A DNA stretch of 64,000 nucleotides, taken from assembly GCA_947650365.1 (NCBI GenBank), contig OX393550.1:97971924-98035923 (forward strand). Direction: 5' to 3'. The notes under the pieces were generated by a model, which had not been told where the DNA came from, did no database searches, and saw only the letters and a program-made list of their open reading frames with translations. Of the stretch, positions 12,420 through 25,070 are shown in pieces (position 1 is the stretch's first letter; every line of letters starts with the position of its first letter). A program made the translations under genes and the position numbers. The stretch comes from Chamaelirium japonicum. Its lineage: Eukaryota > Streptophyta > Magnoliopsida > Liliales > Melanthiaceae.

Positions 12420-14373
12420 TGTTGTAGCTCGTGTGTCCTAAGAGTGGAATTTCTATATTAACATTAATAAAGATGACTTTGGTTATTGCTTCAATTAGAA
12501 TACTACTCTGGTATATGATAATACTCATATAATAAAAGGACCCTAGGGAACACAGTAGGCCACTGAGGCGCATGGAGGATCCATGCTCGGGAGACCCAGT
12601 GGACCAATTCTGTGTAGACCTAGAACTAGTTCACAGCTTAGGTGATGCCGGTCGCTTCACCGAGAACAAGTTGTTGGCAGGTAAAGGATGTGGTGAAGTC
12701 TCCACCACGGGAACGTGGGATTCCCATTCACCTGACCAAGTATGATGATCGTGTTGAACAGGAACCAAGACAGTGCATAGCTCAGTGATTCAGACACTGG
12801 TGCATAAACCGTCTTACTACTATAGATAATCTGTCCTTAACCCTGAGGGACCATGTACGCTGGGCCAACCAGTTGAGTGGTGCTTTGATGTGCCAACGTG
12901 TGCGGACCTTCCATAGTCACTTACCACGGTACGTTGGGTTTCCCAGCTGGCGCTTGAGTGACATGTAATCCCTACACGTTATCCGACGTCCAGTGTTGGA
13001 TGGGTGCGTTTTGATGAGTCAATCTGTCCACACAGTTAACCCAGGCCTGGTGGTTGTCAGTATGACTGACGATGTTCCGGATGCTAGGCATAGCACCGGA
13101 AGGTGTGTGGTGTTATAGATAACAAGTCATCAAACCCTAGTCAGATGATCGATCGGGATCTGACGGTGCTCCCCATCGCCTGAGTCGTATCATGGCACCA
13201 GTAATATGAGGGACTAAGGATTATTGGAGTATAGTAGAGAACAGGGTTACGAGGGAGTAACATAAGTTTAGGATCACTAGAGTTCAACTCGCGTCGCACT
13301 CTGGGTGGCTACGCGGGTTAATCGGATTAGGGCTGATTAACGGAACTTTCGGTGTGTCACCGGAACAGTTAATCAGGAATCCGGTTGGAGCTAGAGATCC
13401 CGAACCCTGAAGATTCCACCCTGTCGTTGTGTATAGGAATTGTTCCCCAATCTAGTTGGATACGTTGGATGCGAAGTAGCGCGATAGAGCGCAAGCCAAG
13501 AGCCAAAGAACCTAATTCACATGTGTTACGGGCCGTAGGGGTATTTTGGTAAATACTGAAATATGGCTCAGAACATATTGAATATGGATCTTGGAATGAG
13601 TGGAATAATTCCAGGAGCTCACAGACACTGACGGAATTCGATTTCGAGTAGCGCACCTCACTCAGTCTCTCTTTCAGTTTTTCCGCTTTTCGTGAAGGCC
13701 GTTTTCGTTCGTGCTTCATGATAGACACCCGGAATCCCTAAAAACAGCCCCCCTTGTCCCTATCCATCTAGGGGCCGGCCCAAGCTTCCTTGAGACTTTG
13801 GGAGATCGGCCCTATAAAGGAATAGGGAGAGGGAGGGGCCGGCCATAAGCCTCCTCTTCTCCAGAAAATCCGACCCCCCTTTAGCCCCCTCCTTTTGTGG
13901 TTTCGGCCAAGGAAAAGAGAGGAAGAAGAAGGGAGAAGGAAGAGGAAGGAAGGAGAAGGAAGAAAGGAGAAAGAGGAGGAGAAAATCTTGCGGCTCGCCA
14001 TTGTCTTCGCAACGGATTCCTCCGTCGGCTCGTAATCCCTGCACTTAGAGACGGGATTTCGAGGATTCTTCAATTCACAAAGGACAAGGTGCTATCCGAT
14101 AGTTTCCCTTGCGATTCAAGTGCGGTTCTTCATCGTTCCGTCATCTCCGGATCATAGATCCAAAAATGTATGATGATTCTAAACACCTAACTAGATGCAT
14201 GCATGTCTTCCGTAGATCGTATTATGCCTCTAAGGTGTCCGCACATATGCTAAGATCGTAGATTTGCATATAGATTGTTTTATAGCAAAATTGTAATGAA
14301 ACATACACCGTATGATCTTCGGATCTTTCTTTTGCTTCAGCTGTGACTCTGATTAGCGGATCCAATTCCAATA
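12420..14373 (+). repeat. 5' LTR of copia element 2
   Basis: Starts TGTTGTAGCTCG and ends TTCCAATA. The 3' copy ends TTCCAACA, so the last CA has changed to TA here. It carries a TATA-like TATAAAG at 13813-13819 and a purine-rich GAAGGA stretch at 13915-13985. Confidence 0.92.
13813..13819 (+). promoter_or_regulatory. TATA-like box of the copia element 2 LTR
   Basis: CCTATAAAGG is the best TATA match in the LTR and is conserved at 21684-21690 in the 3' LTR. Transcription would start roughly 30 bases downstream and run into the leader. This is inferred from motif and position only. Confidence 0.55.
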
Positions 14374-14375
14374 AT

Positions 14376-14389
14376 TGGTATTAGAGCGC
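14376..14389 (+). other. Primer-binding site of copia element 2
   Basis: TTGGTATTAGAGCG follows the 5' LTR by two bases. It differs from the canonical TGGTATCAGAGC by one base within the core (T for C). Confidence 0.75.
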
Positions 14390-16325
14390 GCTTTGGTGTA
14401 TGTTTCATGCATGAATTCGTGAAAACATAATGTGAATATATGATGGCATATGTTTTCGTCGGGGTTCGACGTAGATCATGCATATGGATTGTGCTATGTA
14501 TCGTCTTTTTTGCAGGTGCCGCGTTGAATATTAATCTGTGATTGCATGCATCCGGGGGTCAGACCCCAGATTTAATTTTGCATTGATTATTATTGTATGT
14601 GGATTTTAAGGCTCTAGATGGGCGAGGGTGGGGGTTGACCATCCTCGGTTCCCTGGCCAGTTTTCTAGGATTGTTTCTTTTTTCTTTCTAGCGAAATTGT
14701 ACACGAACGAGCACTTGCTCGGAGCGTGTTAGTTTTTCGGTCACAGGAAGAAGGTGATGATGCTTCATCTACGGTTCGGGCAAGCGGTACCATGGCGTGC
14801 AACGACCCGGCGAAAGCGTGCACGTTGGCGATGATGGGGATCGTCGCCAGAGATCATGCAGAACGGAAGATCAGGATATCTTGACTGTGCAATTCAGGTT
14901 CAGGGGTCGGACCTTGGACTTGATTCAGTTTAGATGTGTTTTTCTATTGATTCTCTTTACTTTTTGTTTAGAGAACCCCGATGATAATTTTATTATCTTG
15001 CTTGTGAGTTTGTCTCTACATCAGGCTTAGGGTTAGTACTAAGCTTATGGATTCATCGGTGTCTCTAGATGTTTCTAACACGTGCGAATCCGGTGGCTAG
15101 CTAAAAGGAAAAGCGGTAACCGCCCTCGTGGTAGTTCAGGTAGCCAAGTACTGTGCACCGAGATAGACACAGTGTTAGATTTGTTTAGAGATAATTAACT
15201 AATATCTCCATAAGAAGTATGATAACCCTAGTGGGATGCCCTTTCCCCATATGGTCCTAGCGACCAAGTTAGGTTAGGATTTCACTGTGTGATACCCGTT
15301 TCGAGATGACGTTTGATGGTAGTATGAACTCATCACGATTTGGTTATGCCACCATTAGGTTGAGGTCCGGCGGAGGTTGTCGGATATCCCTATTTGGCCA
15401 GCATCGAAACCTGTAATGAGATGAGGTCTACTATGACATCAGGCATCAAATTATAAACGAGACGTCATCGTGGTGGGAGTCCTTTCTATGTTGACCTTAG
15501 GCTAGGCTCTAGATCTTAGGATTATGGGCAAACTAGTGAAGTATCGGGATCCTTGGAATCTATGTAATGTGATCATTGCAAGAAAGGCGAAAGCTGAGTA
15601 TTCAAGGGGACTATGATATTTTCCGAGGATACTAATATTTTGCGGAAGGGTTTGTAATTCTAGTGGGAGCACGGTAGACCAGGGTCTAAGTCTAGGAGGT
15701 TGTGACCTTTCTAGATATGCATAAAACCTCATAAAGAAGGGATGTGTAAGAGGTTCCCTCCAAAGAGGAGCCCCTGGCCTCCACAATCAATCGACTAAGG
15801 GTCTGGGTGGGAGGTGCGCAGTTCGATATTCCCACCGGGTGAGAGCTGTGTTTCCTTCCATGTTGGTTCACCAGTGGTTTCCTTCGGGACATGGAGGATG
15901 CCGGTGGCAGTGGGTGACGGTTTTTTCCTGTACCACGGGAGCCTATGAACCCCCCTGTCGACACCACCTAGATTTGTGGGAAGCATCCGAAAGCTTGTGT
16001 GAAGCCGCTGTTGCTGCGCACGCGGGTCACATAAAGCTGGCCAAAAGGAGACTGGGAGGTCTTTCAGTTTACCATGGATAATTCTGATGAAGACTGGGCC
16101 GTAAAAGCCCCGTTGGCAGAAGCGGTTGCATGCTCTCACCGAGATGCTGTCTACAATTCAAGGCCGATAGTCTCAGTGCTCGAGCCCAGGGAATTTAGAT
16201 TCCTGGATGTCTCCACTTGAGGTAGTGAAGACATAGCGGCTGGAGTATACATTATCTATTTCTAAATTCCATGAAATAGATTGTAGTAAACCCTAATTTT
16301 GCTTTGAACCATTGTTTACAGAATC
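14390..16325 (+). other. Long untranslated leader of copia element 2
   Basis: About 1.9 kb lies between the primer-binding site and the gag start. It contains no frame with recognisable protein similarity on either strand. Most copia leaders are far shorter, so this one may hold packaging signals or sequence picked up from elsewhere. Confidence 0.6.
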
Positions 16326-17204
16326 ATGACCAAGCTTGACCCCCTTGCCTCCATACTTAATGATAACAAACTTACGGCACCAAACTACGAGGACTGGAAG
16401 CGTAACTTGATGCTCGTCCTAAGGGTTGGCAAACACACAATTGCCCTAAGTACCCCTCAACCGGCCATGCCGGGACCAAGTGCAACTGAGGCCCAGTTAA
16501 AGAAATGGAAAGACTGGCTAGATGCTGATGAGATGTGCAAGTGCTACATAGTGGCATCCTTGCAAACCGTCCTTCAGAAGCAAGTCGAAGACATGGCCTT
16601 TGCTTCAGACATGATGCTCTACCTAAAGAAAATGTTCGAGGGTCGTAGTCGGGTAACTCGTTACCTGACCATCAAGAAATTGGTGTCCACGAAGATGGCA
16701 GAGGGGACTTTAGTTCGGGATCATATACTGAAATTGTTTGGCTATGTGAACGAGCTTGGCTCCTTCGATGTCATCTTGGATGCAGAGATCCAGACCGACA
16801 TTTTCCTCGCATCTCTGTCAGGAGTGTTTGAGGGCTTCGTTACCAACTTCAACCTTAACCGGTTGGAGATATCTAACGCAGAGCTCCTAGCGGCGCTCCA
16901 GGCGACAGAGGACGGGATGAAGGCAGGAGCCCAATCCCTGAACATAGAGCGAAATTCTTCTCTGAAAGCCAAGGGCAAGGTTCAGAAAAAAAAGTCTAAG
17001 AAGCCCGTGAAGATGGGCCAGGTGCAGTTGCAGGTTCCTAAGCAGAATGGTCCAGCGAAGCTCAAAGGAAAATGTTTTCGATGCGGCAAGAAGGGGCACT
17101 GGAAGGGCGACTGCCGCGCGGCTCCCAAGAAGGCTGAGACATGTATATCTCAAATCCATATAGTGGAATCCCTTGTAGCATCCAATTGTTCTCCAGTTTC
17201 ATAG
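16326..17204 (+). CDS. Copia element 2 Gag (N-terminal part of polyprotein)
   Basis: The 292-residue frame begins MTKLDPLASILNDNKLTAPN and has the UBN2-like copia Gag pattern (NYEDWKRNL near residue 22). A lysine-rich linker precedes a zinc knuckle CFRCGKKGHWKGDC (17073-17114, CX2CX4HX4C), which binds RNA during particle assembly. The frame ends at TAG 17202-17204. The next codons read IVDSGSTNH, the protease motif, and plant relatives have Trp at the stop position, so this TAG looks like a TGG-to-TAG change inside one polyprotein rather than a natural gag end. I use the ATG at 16326 because it precedes the conserved region and there is no longer upstream frame. Confidence 0.9.
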   Translation: MTKLDPLASILNDNKLTAPNYEDWKRNLMLVLRVGKHTIALSTPQPAMPGPSATEAQLKKWKDWLDADEMCKCYIVASLQTVLQKQVEDMAFASDMMLYLKKMFEGRSRVTRYLTIKKLVSTKMAEGTLVRDHILKLFGYVNELGSFDVILDAEIQTDIFLASLSGVFEGFVTNFNLNRLEISNAELLAALQATEDGMKAGAQSLNIERNSSLKAKGKVQKKKSKKPVKMGQVQLQVPKQNGPAKLKGKCFRCGKKGHWKGDCRAAPKKAETCISQIHIVESLVASNCSPVS

Positions 17205-20200
17205 ATTGTGGATTCTGGTTCCACTAACCATTCTTGTAATAATTTGTAGGGGTTCAAGGAGACAAGAAAACTGGGTGATGGGGAGATAATCCTAAGCATG
17301 GGAACTGAGGCCGTGGCAGAGGCTGAAGCAGTTGGAGATATCGTCTTGCAGTTCTTTGATGGAAGAAGTTTATTACTTAGAGATATACTTTATGTACCGT
17401 CTTTGAGACAAAACTTAATTTCTGTTTCCTTATTGAATAATGAAGGTTTTTCAGTTTTATTTGATGCTTCTGGTGTGTCAATTAAATTGAATGATTCCTT
17501 TGTTTGTAAGGGAAAGATACAGAATGGTCTTTATTTAATTAACTCCAATCATAAACAGGATAACATAACTGAAGCTTGTGTGATTAATTCATCTAAAAAG
17601 AAAAATCCCTCAGATAATCCAACACTCCTTTGGCATCTAAGGCTTGGACACATAGCCTCAGACAGGATTCACAGGTTGGTTAAGGTAGGACTCTTAAGTC
17701 CAGATGTTTCAGAAAACCTACCGACGCATGAGTCTTGCTTGGAAGGCAAGATGACTAAAAGATCTTTCCGAGCCAAAGGTAGCAGATCTAAGGAGGTATT
17801 AGAGTTAGTACACACTGATGTATGTGGGCCCATAAGTGTCCGTGCTATAGGAGGCTTCGAGTATTTCATCACCTTCACGGATGATCACTCGAGGTTTGGA
17901 TACATATACCTAATGCGGCGAAAGTCTGAATCCTTTGATAAGTTCAAGGAGTTCAGAGCTGAAGCAGAAAAGCAGACGGGTAAAAGTATCAAGTCTCTTC
18001 GATCGGATCATGGAGGCGAATACCTATCGGATGAATTTATTGGGTACCTGCGTGAGCATGGGATCGTATCCCAGTTGACTGCACCAGGGACACCACAACA
18101 AAACGGTGTATCTGAGAGGAGAAACCGAACTTTGTTAGACATGGTTCGGACTATGATGAGTTATGCAACATTGCCACCTAGTTTTTGGGGATATGCCCTA
18201 GAGACGACCGCATATACTTTGAACTTTGTTCCATCAAAGTCAGTACCCCTAACTCCTTGGGAGCTGTGGTTAAAGCGAAAGCCAAGCCTACAGCACTTTA
18301 GGATTTGGGGTTGTTCAGCACATGTGCGGAAGGACAAGAGAGATAAGACGGAGTTAAAAACTAAGGTATGTCTGTTCGTTGGGTATCCAAAAGGGACAAA
18401 GGGTGGTTTATTTTATGATCCTGAGGATAGAAAGGTTATCGTCTCGACGAACGCCATATTCCTGGAGCAGGATTATTTAATAGACCATAAGCCCACCAGT
18501 AAAGTAGTTCTTGAAGAATTGCTTGGTACTGATGGGAGTGCGCAGACAGAAAACGTAGTGGGAGCTGATACCACTAAGATAAACGATACTGTAGAATCGA
18601 CTCCTATGGAACCACCGCAGGCTCGTCGCAGTGGGAGGACCACAAGTGCTCCTGATAGATACATTGGAGAAGCCTTTATGGTAGATCCAGAGTTTTAGGA
18701 GGATGATCCCCTGAACTATGACGAAGCGATGGTATCCTCTGACCATGCAGCATGGCAGGAAGCCATGGAGGCAGAATTGACATCGATGTCCCAAAACTCG
18801 GTCTGGACACTTGTAACACCACCTCACAACATTAAACCTATTGGGTGTAAGTGGATGTACAAAAGGAAAAGAGGTCCGGATGGTACCGTTGAGACTTACA
18901 AAACTAGACTAGTCGCTAAGGGTTATACCCAGCAAGAAAGGATCGACTATGATGAAACCTTTTCGCCAGTGGCTATGTTTAAGTCTATCCGGATTCTCTT
19001 GTCCATTGCAGCCCATTATGATTAGGAGATCTGGCAAATGGACGTCAAGACCGCATTCCTCAACGGGGATTTGGAAGAAGACATCTACATGTCTCAGCCT
19101 CCAGGCTTTATCGCAAAAGGTCAGGAAGGTCTGGTGTGCAAGTTGCAAAGGTCCATTTATGGACTGAAGCAAGCATCCAGAAGTTGGAACATGCGTTTTG
19201 ATCAGGCTATCCAGTCTTATGGATTTGAGCAGAACGTGGATGAACCATGTGTTTATAAAAGGAGCGATAAGACTGCAGTAGTTTATCTAGTGCTTTACGT
19301 AGACGATATCCTACTCATTGGAAACGATGTTGGAACGTTGTCTACAGTGAAGGTGTGGTTATCCTCTGAATTTGACATGAAAGACCTAGGTGAAGCGAGT
19401 TATGTTTTGAGGATCAAGGTAACTCGAGATCGCCAGAACAAGACTCTCTCGCTGTCACAGTCAGCCTACATAGATACTATCTTGGTCAGATTCAGTATGC
19501 ACAACTCCAAGAAGGGACTAGTTCCATTCAACCATGGAATGAAATTGTCCAAGGATCAGGGTCCTAAGACTCCTGAGGAGAGGGCAGAGATGCAGAAGAT
19601 ATCTTATGCTTCGGCTGTAGGGAGTCTAATATATGCTATGCAGTGCACGAGACCAGATATATGCTATGCAGTAGGCATGATGGGCAGGTATCAGTAAAAT
19701 TCGGGTCCAGGGCACTGGACTGCTGTGAAAAGTATACTCAAGTATCTCTGTAGGACGAGAGATTATGAGTTAGTTTACTCTTCACAGGAACTGACACCGA
19801 TTGGGTATACGGATTCTGACTTTGCTTCAGATCCGGAATCCAGGAGATAGACGTCAGGGTTTGTGTTTTCATTAGGAGGAGGAGCTGTCAGTTGGAGGAG
19901 CGTGAAGTAGGGATGCATCGCGGATTCGACGACAGAGGCTGAGTACGTTGCGGCATGCAAAACAGCTAAGGAGGCGGTGTGGCTCAAGAAGTTCCTCACG
20001 GACTTAGGATGCGTACCGGGAGCTCCAGATCCTATTGTCCTTTACTGTGACAATAGTGGAGCGGTAGCACAATCCAAAGAGCCAAGATATCACCAGAAGA
20101 GCAAGCATATCGAGCGGAAATACTACATTATCCGGGACTTGCAGAAGCGAAGGAAGGTAGCAGTGACTCAGGTGGCGTCTGCAGATAACATGGCGGACCC

Positions 20201-20279
20201 TTTCACAAAGGCGTTACCGACCAAGGCTTTTGAGAAGCACATGGATGCCATGAGAGTTAAGACTGTTGTTCCCCACTAG
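17205..20279 (+). pseudogene. Copia element 2 Pol (PR-INT-RT-RH) with in-frame stops
   Basis: This continues the Gag frame without any frameshift to TAG 20277-20279. Protease has IVDSGSTNH (17205-17231). Pre-integrase has LWHLRLGH (about 17629-17650). The integrase core shows HTDVCGP (about 17812), RSDHGGEY (about 18001) and NGVSERRNRT (about 18103), giving D, D and E. RT shows WKNVDVKTAF-type WQMDVKTAF (19032-19058) and YVDDIL (19296-19313). RNase H runs from YTDSDFAS (about 19806) to ADPFTKALP (about 20190-20217). Six internal stops fall at 17247 (TAG), 18696 (TAG), 19023 (TAG), 19695 (TAA), 19848 (TAG) and 19908 (TAG), besides TAG 17202 that ends Gag. Confidence 0.92.
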
Positions 20280-20282
20280 GCC

Positions 20283-20292
20283 AAGTGGGAGA
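20283..20292 (+). other. Polypurine tract of copia element 2
   Basis: AAGTGGGAGA lies just after the pol stop and one base before the 3' LTR. It is the plus-strand primer site. Confidence 0.85.
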
Positions 20293-20293
20293 T

Positions 20294-22247
20294 TGTTGTA
20301 GCTCGTGTGTCCTAAGCGTGGAATTTCTGTATTAACATTAATAAAGATGACTTTGGTTATTGCTTTAATTAGAATACTACTCTGGTATATGATAATACTC
20401 ATATAATAAAAGGACCCTAGGGAACACAGTAGGCCACTGAGGCGCATGGAGGATCCATGCTTGGGAGACCCAGTGGACCAGTTCTGTGTAGACCTAGAAC
20501 TAGTTCACAGCTTAGGTGATGCCGGTCACTTCACCGAGAACAAGCTGTTGGCAGGTAGAGGATGCGGTGAAGTCTCCACCACGGGAACGTGGGATTCCCA
20601 TTCACCTGACCAAGCACGATGATCGTGTTGAACAGGAACCAAGACGGTGCACAGCTCAGTGATTCTGACACTGGTGCATAAACTGTCTTACTACTATAGA
20701 TAATCTGTCCTTGACCCTGAGGGACCATGTACGCTGGGCCAACCAGTTGAGTGGTGCTTTGATGTGCCAACGTGTGCGGACCTTCCATAGTCCAATACCA
20801 TGATACGTTGGGTTACCCGGCTGGCGCTTGAGTGACATGTAATCCCTACAGGTTATCCGACGTCCAGTGTTGGATGGGTGCGTTTTGATGAGTCAATCTG
20901 TCCACACAGTTAACCCAGGACTGGTGGTTGTCAGTATGACTGACGATGTTCCGGATGCTAGGCATAACACCGGAAGGTGTGTGGTGTTATAGATGACAAG
21001 TCATCAAACCCTAGTCAGATGATCGATCGGGATCTGATGGTGCTCCCCACCGCCCGAGTCGTATCATGGCACCAGTAATATGAGGGACTAAGGATTATGG
21101 AGTATAGTAGAGAACAGGGTTACGAGGGAGTAACATAAGTTTAGGATCACTAGAGTTCAACTCTCGTCGTACTTTGGGTGGCTACGCGGGTTAATCGGAT
21201 TAGGACTGATTAACGGAACTTTCGGTGTGTCACCGGAACAGTTAATCAGGGATCCGATTGGAGCTAGAGATCCCGAACCCTGAAGGTTCCACCATGTCGT
21301 TGCGTATAGGAATTGTTCCCCGACCTAGTTGGATACGTTGGATGTGAAGTAGCGCGATGGAGCGCAAGCCCGGAGCCAAAGAACCTAATTCACATGTGTT
21401 ACGGGCCGTAGGGGTATTTTGATAAATACTGAAATATGGCTCAGAACATATTGAATATGGATCTTGGAATGAGCGGAATAATTCCAGGAGCTCACAAGCG
21501 CTGACGGAATTCGATTCCGAGTAGCGCACCTCACTCAGTCTCTCTTTCAGTTTTTCGCTTTTCGTGAAGGGCGTTTTCGTCCGGGCTTCATGATAGACAC
21601 CCGGAATCCCTAAAAACCGCCCCCTTGTCCCTATCCATCTAGGGGCCGGCCCAAGCTTCCTTGAGGCTTTGGGAGACCGGCCCTATAAAGGAATAGGGAG
21701 AGGGAGGGGCCGGCCATAAGCCTCCTCTCCTCCAGAAAATCCGACCCCCCTTTAGCCCCCTCCTTTTGTGGTTTCGGCCAAGGAAAAGAGAGGAAGAAGA
21801 AGAAGGGAGAAAGAAGAGTAAGGAAGGAGAAGAAAGAAAGGAGAAAGAGGAGGAGAAAATCTCGCGGCTCGCCATCGTCTTCGCAACGGATTCCTCCGTC
21901 GGCTCGTAATCCCTGCACTTAGAGACGAGATTTCGAGGATTCTTCAATTCGCAAAGGACAAGGTGCTATCCGACAGTTTCCCTTGCGATTCAAATGCGGT
22001 TCTTCATCGTTCCGTCATCTCCGGATCATAGATCCAAAAATGTATGATGATTCTAAACACCTAACTAGATGCATGCATGTCTTCCGTAGATCGTAGTATG
22101 TCTCTAGGGTGTCCGCACATATGCTAAGATCGTAGATTTGCATATAGATTGTTTTATAGCGAAATTGTAATAAAACATACACCGTATGATCTTCGGATCT
22201 TTCTTTTGCTTTCGCTGCGACTCTGATTAGCGGATCCAATTCCAACA
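20294..22247 (+). repeat. 3' LTR of copia element 2
   Basis: 1954 bp, the same length as the 5' LTR and about 97 percent identical by eye in the stretches compared. It starts TGTTGTAGCTCG and ends TTCCAACA. TATAAAG lies at 21684-21690. Confidence 0.92.
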
Positions 22248-22252
22248 GGTGG

Positions 22253-22810
22253 TTCATGCCCGGTGGATCCCGCCAGAAGTTCAGGAATACAAACTCAATT
22301 TTGATGGCTCGGTGGACCAAGCGACCATGTTGGCGGGTGCAGGTTTTGTCACTCGGGATCACAAAGGGGTTCCTATAGTTGTTAGCTCAGTTCATTTGAC
22401 GACGTCTTCAGTGCAATTGGCGAAATCAAGGGAATTATAGGTAGGCCTTCTCATGGCTTTTACCTTATTCCCAGGACTGCGTTATGGATCGAAGGAGACT
22501 CCCAATCTGTTCTCTCCCAATTGACAAAGGAATCAAGAACGTTGCTGATCTTAGATGACTGCAAGCAGCTCCTCCAAATCTTTCCACAAGTTCGGTGCTC
22601 ACACATATATCGGAAAGGAAATTCACTGGCAGATTGGCTCGCGGGTTTTGCTCGGGCTTCCAAGTCTGCTATGGTTTGGTATTCAGATTTTTGATCTGAT
22701 GTGATACAACGGGCTTAGTGTGAATATAGTCCCTCTTGTTATATGCATTGGGTTAATGGAATTGTAATCTTTGACACTTTAGTGCAATCTAGTTACCAAA
22801 AAAAAAAAAA
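22253..22810 (+). pseudogene. LINE right piece: RNase H domain, 3' UTR and poly(A)
   Basis: The LINE frame resumes after copia element 2 with HARWIPPEVQEYKLNFDGSV, the start of a plant LINE RNase H domain (FDGS holds the first catalytic Asp). AGAGFVTRD follows. After a one-base frame change near 22440 the domain continues with WIEGDSQSVL and ends HIYRKGNSLADWLAGFARAS (about 22607-22660). A short AT-rich 3' UTR ends in 13 A residues (22798-22810), typical for a LINE. The 5' target duplication cannot be found because the LINE's 5' end is lost. Confidence 0.85.
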
Positions 22811-22978
22811 TCTCCAAATCTTGTGGTGTCTTTGTGCATGGAGTATGGCACGAGTCCATGCTTCGAAATACAATCCCAAGATGTTCGGTTCGAGAACTGT
22901 AGTTCCATCGCTAGAGAGAGAAAGATAGAGAGAGAGGGGGGTCTCTTTGCTAAATTCGGCTGCTGGTGATTAATTCGG
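22811..22978 (+). other. Probable upstream region of the host gene, split by a MULE
   Basis: This is unique sequence between the LINE poly(A) tail and the Mutator-like element, ending with the 9-bp target TTAATTCGG (22970-22978). If the MULE is removed it joins the 5' flank of the host exon at 25414. No clear TATA box is seen. Confidence 0.5.
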
Positions 22979-23112
22979 GAGGTTTTTACCGAAATGGCCA
23001 CCAACTCTCAACTATTGTTGAGAATGGACCTCATCAAGAAATCTGAACGAAAATGGCCACCAGCACGTGGGAAACAGGTCGCACGGTGACACTAAACAGG
23101 TAAAAAGACATA

Positions 23113-24007
23113 TTGACCCTTACCATCTTCTCCACCTCCATCTTCTCTCACAGAGAGAGTCAAAGAGTGAGAGAGTGAGCAGAGAGAGTGAGAGAGTGAA
23201 AGAGTGGGTGAGCAGAGAGAAAGAGAGTGAAAGAAGGAGTGAGAGAGAAACAAAGAGTGAGAAAGAGTCAAGCCCAAGCCCGAGCCGACCTTCCTTAGCT
23301 CCGGCGGTCCACAACCGAGCCGGTGCCCAACCCCTGCTAACGCGTTGCCGTCGCCGTCAAACCCGAGCTCCGGTGACGCACGGGTGGAGCAGCGGCGACA
23401 CCCCCCCCCCCCCCCCCCCCCCCCCCCGCGCCCGATCTCCCGACCCCCCCTGCACTTCGGCGCCCGATCTCCCCCGAGCTCGATCTCGACCCCCCCTCCC
23501 CGTGCTCCGGTGACGCACGGGAGGAGCAGCGGCGACCCCCCCCTCCCTGTGCTCCGGCGACGCGCGGAGGGAGCAGCGGCGACGCCCCCTCCTTCGTCCT
23601 TTGCTCCGGCGACGCGCAAAAAATCGGACGAAAATCGGACGAAATCCGACGAAATAACATGTTTCGTCTAGTTTTCGTCGCCAAAAAATCACAGTCATTT
23701 CTCCCTGAGATTGACTTTGGGCTGTGTGACGAAAATCGGACGAAATAACAAATTTTGTCTAGTTTTCGTCGCCGAAAAATCAGACGAAATCCGACGAAAA
23801 TAACATGTTTCGTCTAGTTTTCGTCGCCAAAAAATCATAGTGACCCTTACCATCTTCACCACCTCCATCTCCTCTCACAGAGAGAGTCAAAGAGTGAGAG
23901 AGTGAGCAGAGAGAGTGAGAGAGTGAAAGAGTGGGTGAGCAGAGAGACAGAGAGAGTGAAAGAAAGAGTGAGAGAGAAACAAAGAGTGAGAAAGAAATAG
24001 AGAGTGA

Positions 24008-24074
<67 letters not shown>

Positions 24075-24529
24075 GAAGAGAGGAGGGGCGCAACCCACGT
24101 TCCAGCAGCCCTCCTTCGTCCTTTGCTCCGGCGACGCGCAAAAAATCGGACGAAAATCGGACGAAATCCGACGAAATAACATGTTTCGTCTAGTTTTCGT
24201 CGCCAAAAAATCACAGTCATTTCTCCCCGAGAATGGCTTTGGGCTGTGTGACGAAAATCGGACGAAATAACAAATTTCGTCTAGTTTTCGTCGCCGAAAA
24301 ATCAGACGAAATCCGACGAAAATAACATGTTTCGTCTAGTTTTCGTCGCCAAAAAATCATAGTGACCCTTACCATCTTCACCACCTCTATCTCCTCTCAC
24401 AGAGAGAGTCAAAGAGTGAGAGAGTGAGCAGAGAGAGTGAGAGAGTGAAAGAGTGGGTGAGCAGAGAGAAAGAGAGAGTGAAAGAAAGAGTGAGAGAGAA
24501 ACAAAGAGTGAGAGAGAAATAGAGAGTGA

Positions 24530-24578
<49 letters not shown>

Positions 24579-25019
24579 GAAGAGAGGAGGGGTGCAACCC
24601 ACATTCCAGCAGCCCTCCTTCGTCCTTTGCTCCGGCGACGCACAAAAAATCGGACGAAATCCGACGAAATAACATGTTTCGTCTAGTTTTCGTCGCCAAA
24701 AAATCACAGTCATTTCTCCCCGAGAATGGCTTTGGGCTGTGTGACGAAAATCGGACGAAATAACAAATTTCGTCTAATTTTTGTCGCCGAAAAATCAGAC
24801 GAAATCCGACGAAAATAACATGTTTCGTCTAGTTTTCGTCGCCAAAAAATCATAGTGACCCTTACCATCTTCACCACCTCCATCTCCTCTCACATAGAGA
24901 GTCAAGAGTGAGAGAGTGAGCAGAGAGAGTGAGAGTGAAAGAGTGGGTGAGCAGAGAGAAAGAGAGAGTGAAAGAAAGAGTGAGAGAGAAACAAAGAGTG
25001 AGAGAGAAACAGAGAGTGA

Positions 25020-25070
<51 letters not shown>

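Larger units (their letters stand above)
12420..22247 (+). mobile_element. Copia element 2, 9.8 kb, structurally complete
   Basis: Two LTRs of 1954 bp each (12420-14373 and 20294-22247), a primer-binding site, a long leader, gag-pol in one frame, a polypurine tract and perfect 5-bp target repeats GGTGG make a full Ty1/copia element in sense orientation. A hand comparison of the first 200 LTR bases shows 5 differences, so the insertion is fairly recent. It is inactive as it stands because the polyprotein frame has seven stop codons. It sits inside a LINE, so it is younger than that LINE. Confidence 0.95.

Noticed and set aside
12420..22247. Genetic-code change (TAG read as an amino acid) from the TAG-rich copia frame
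   Set aside because: The likely ancestral residues differ from site to site, a TAA is present too, and neighbouring genes use TAG as a normal stop.
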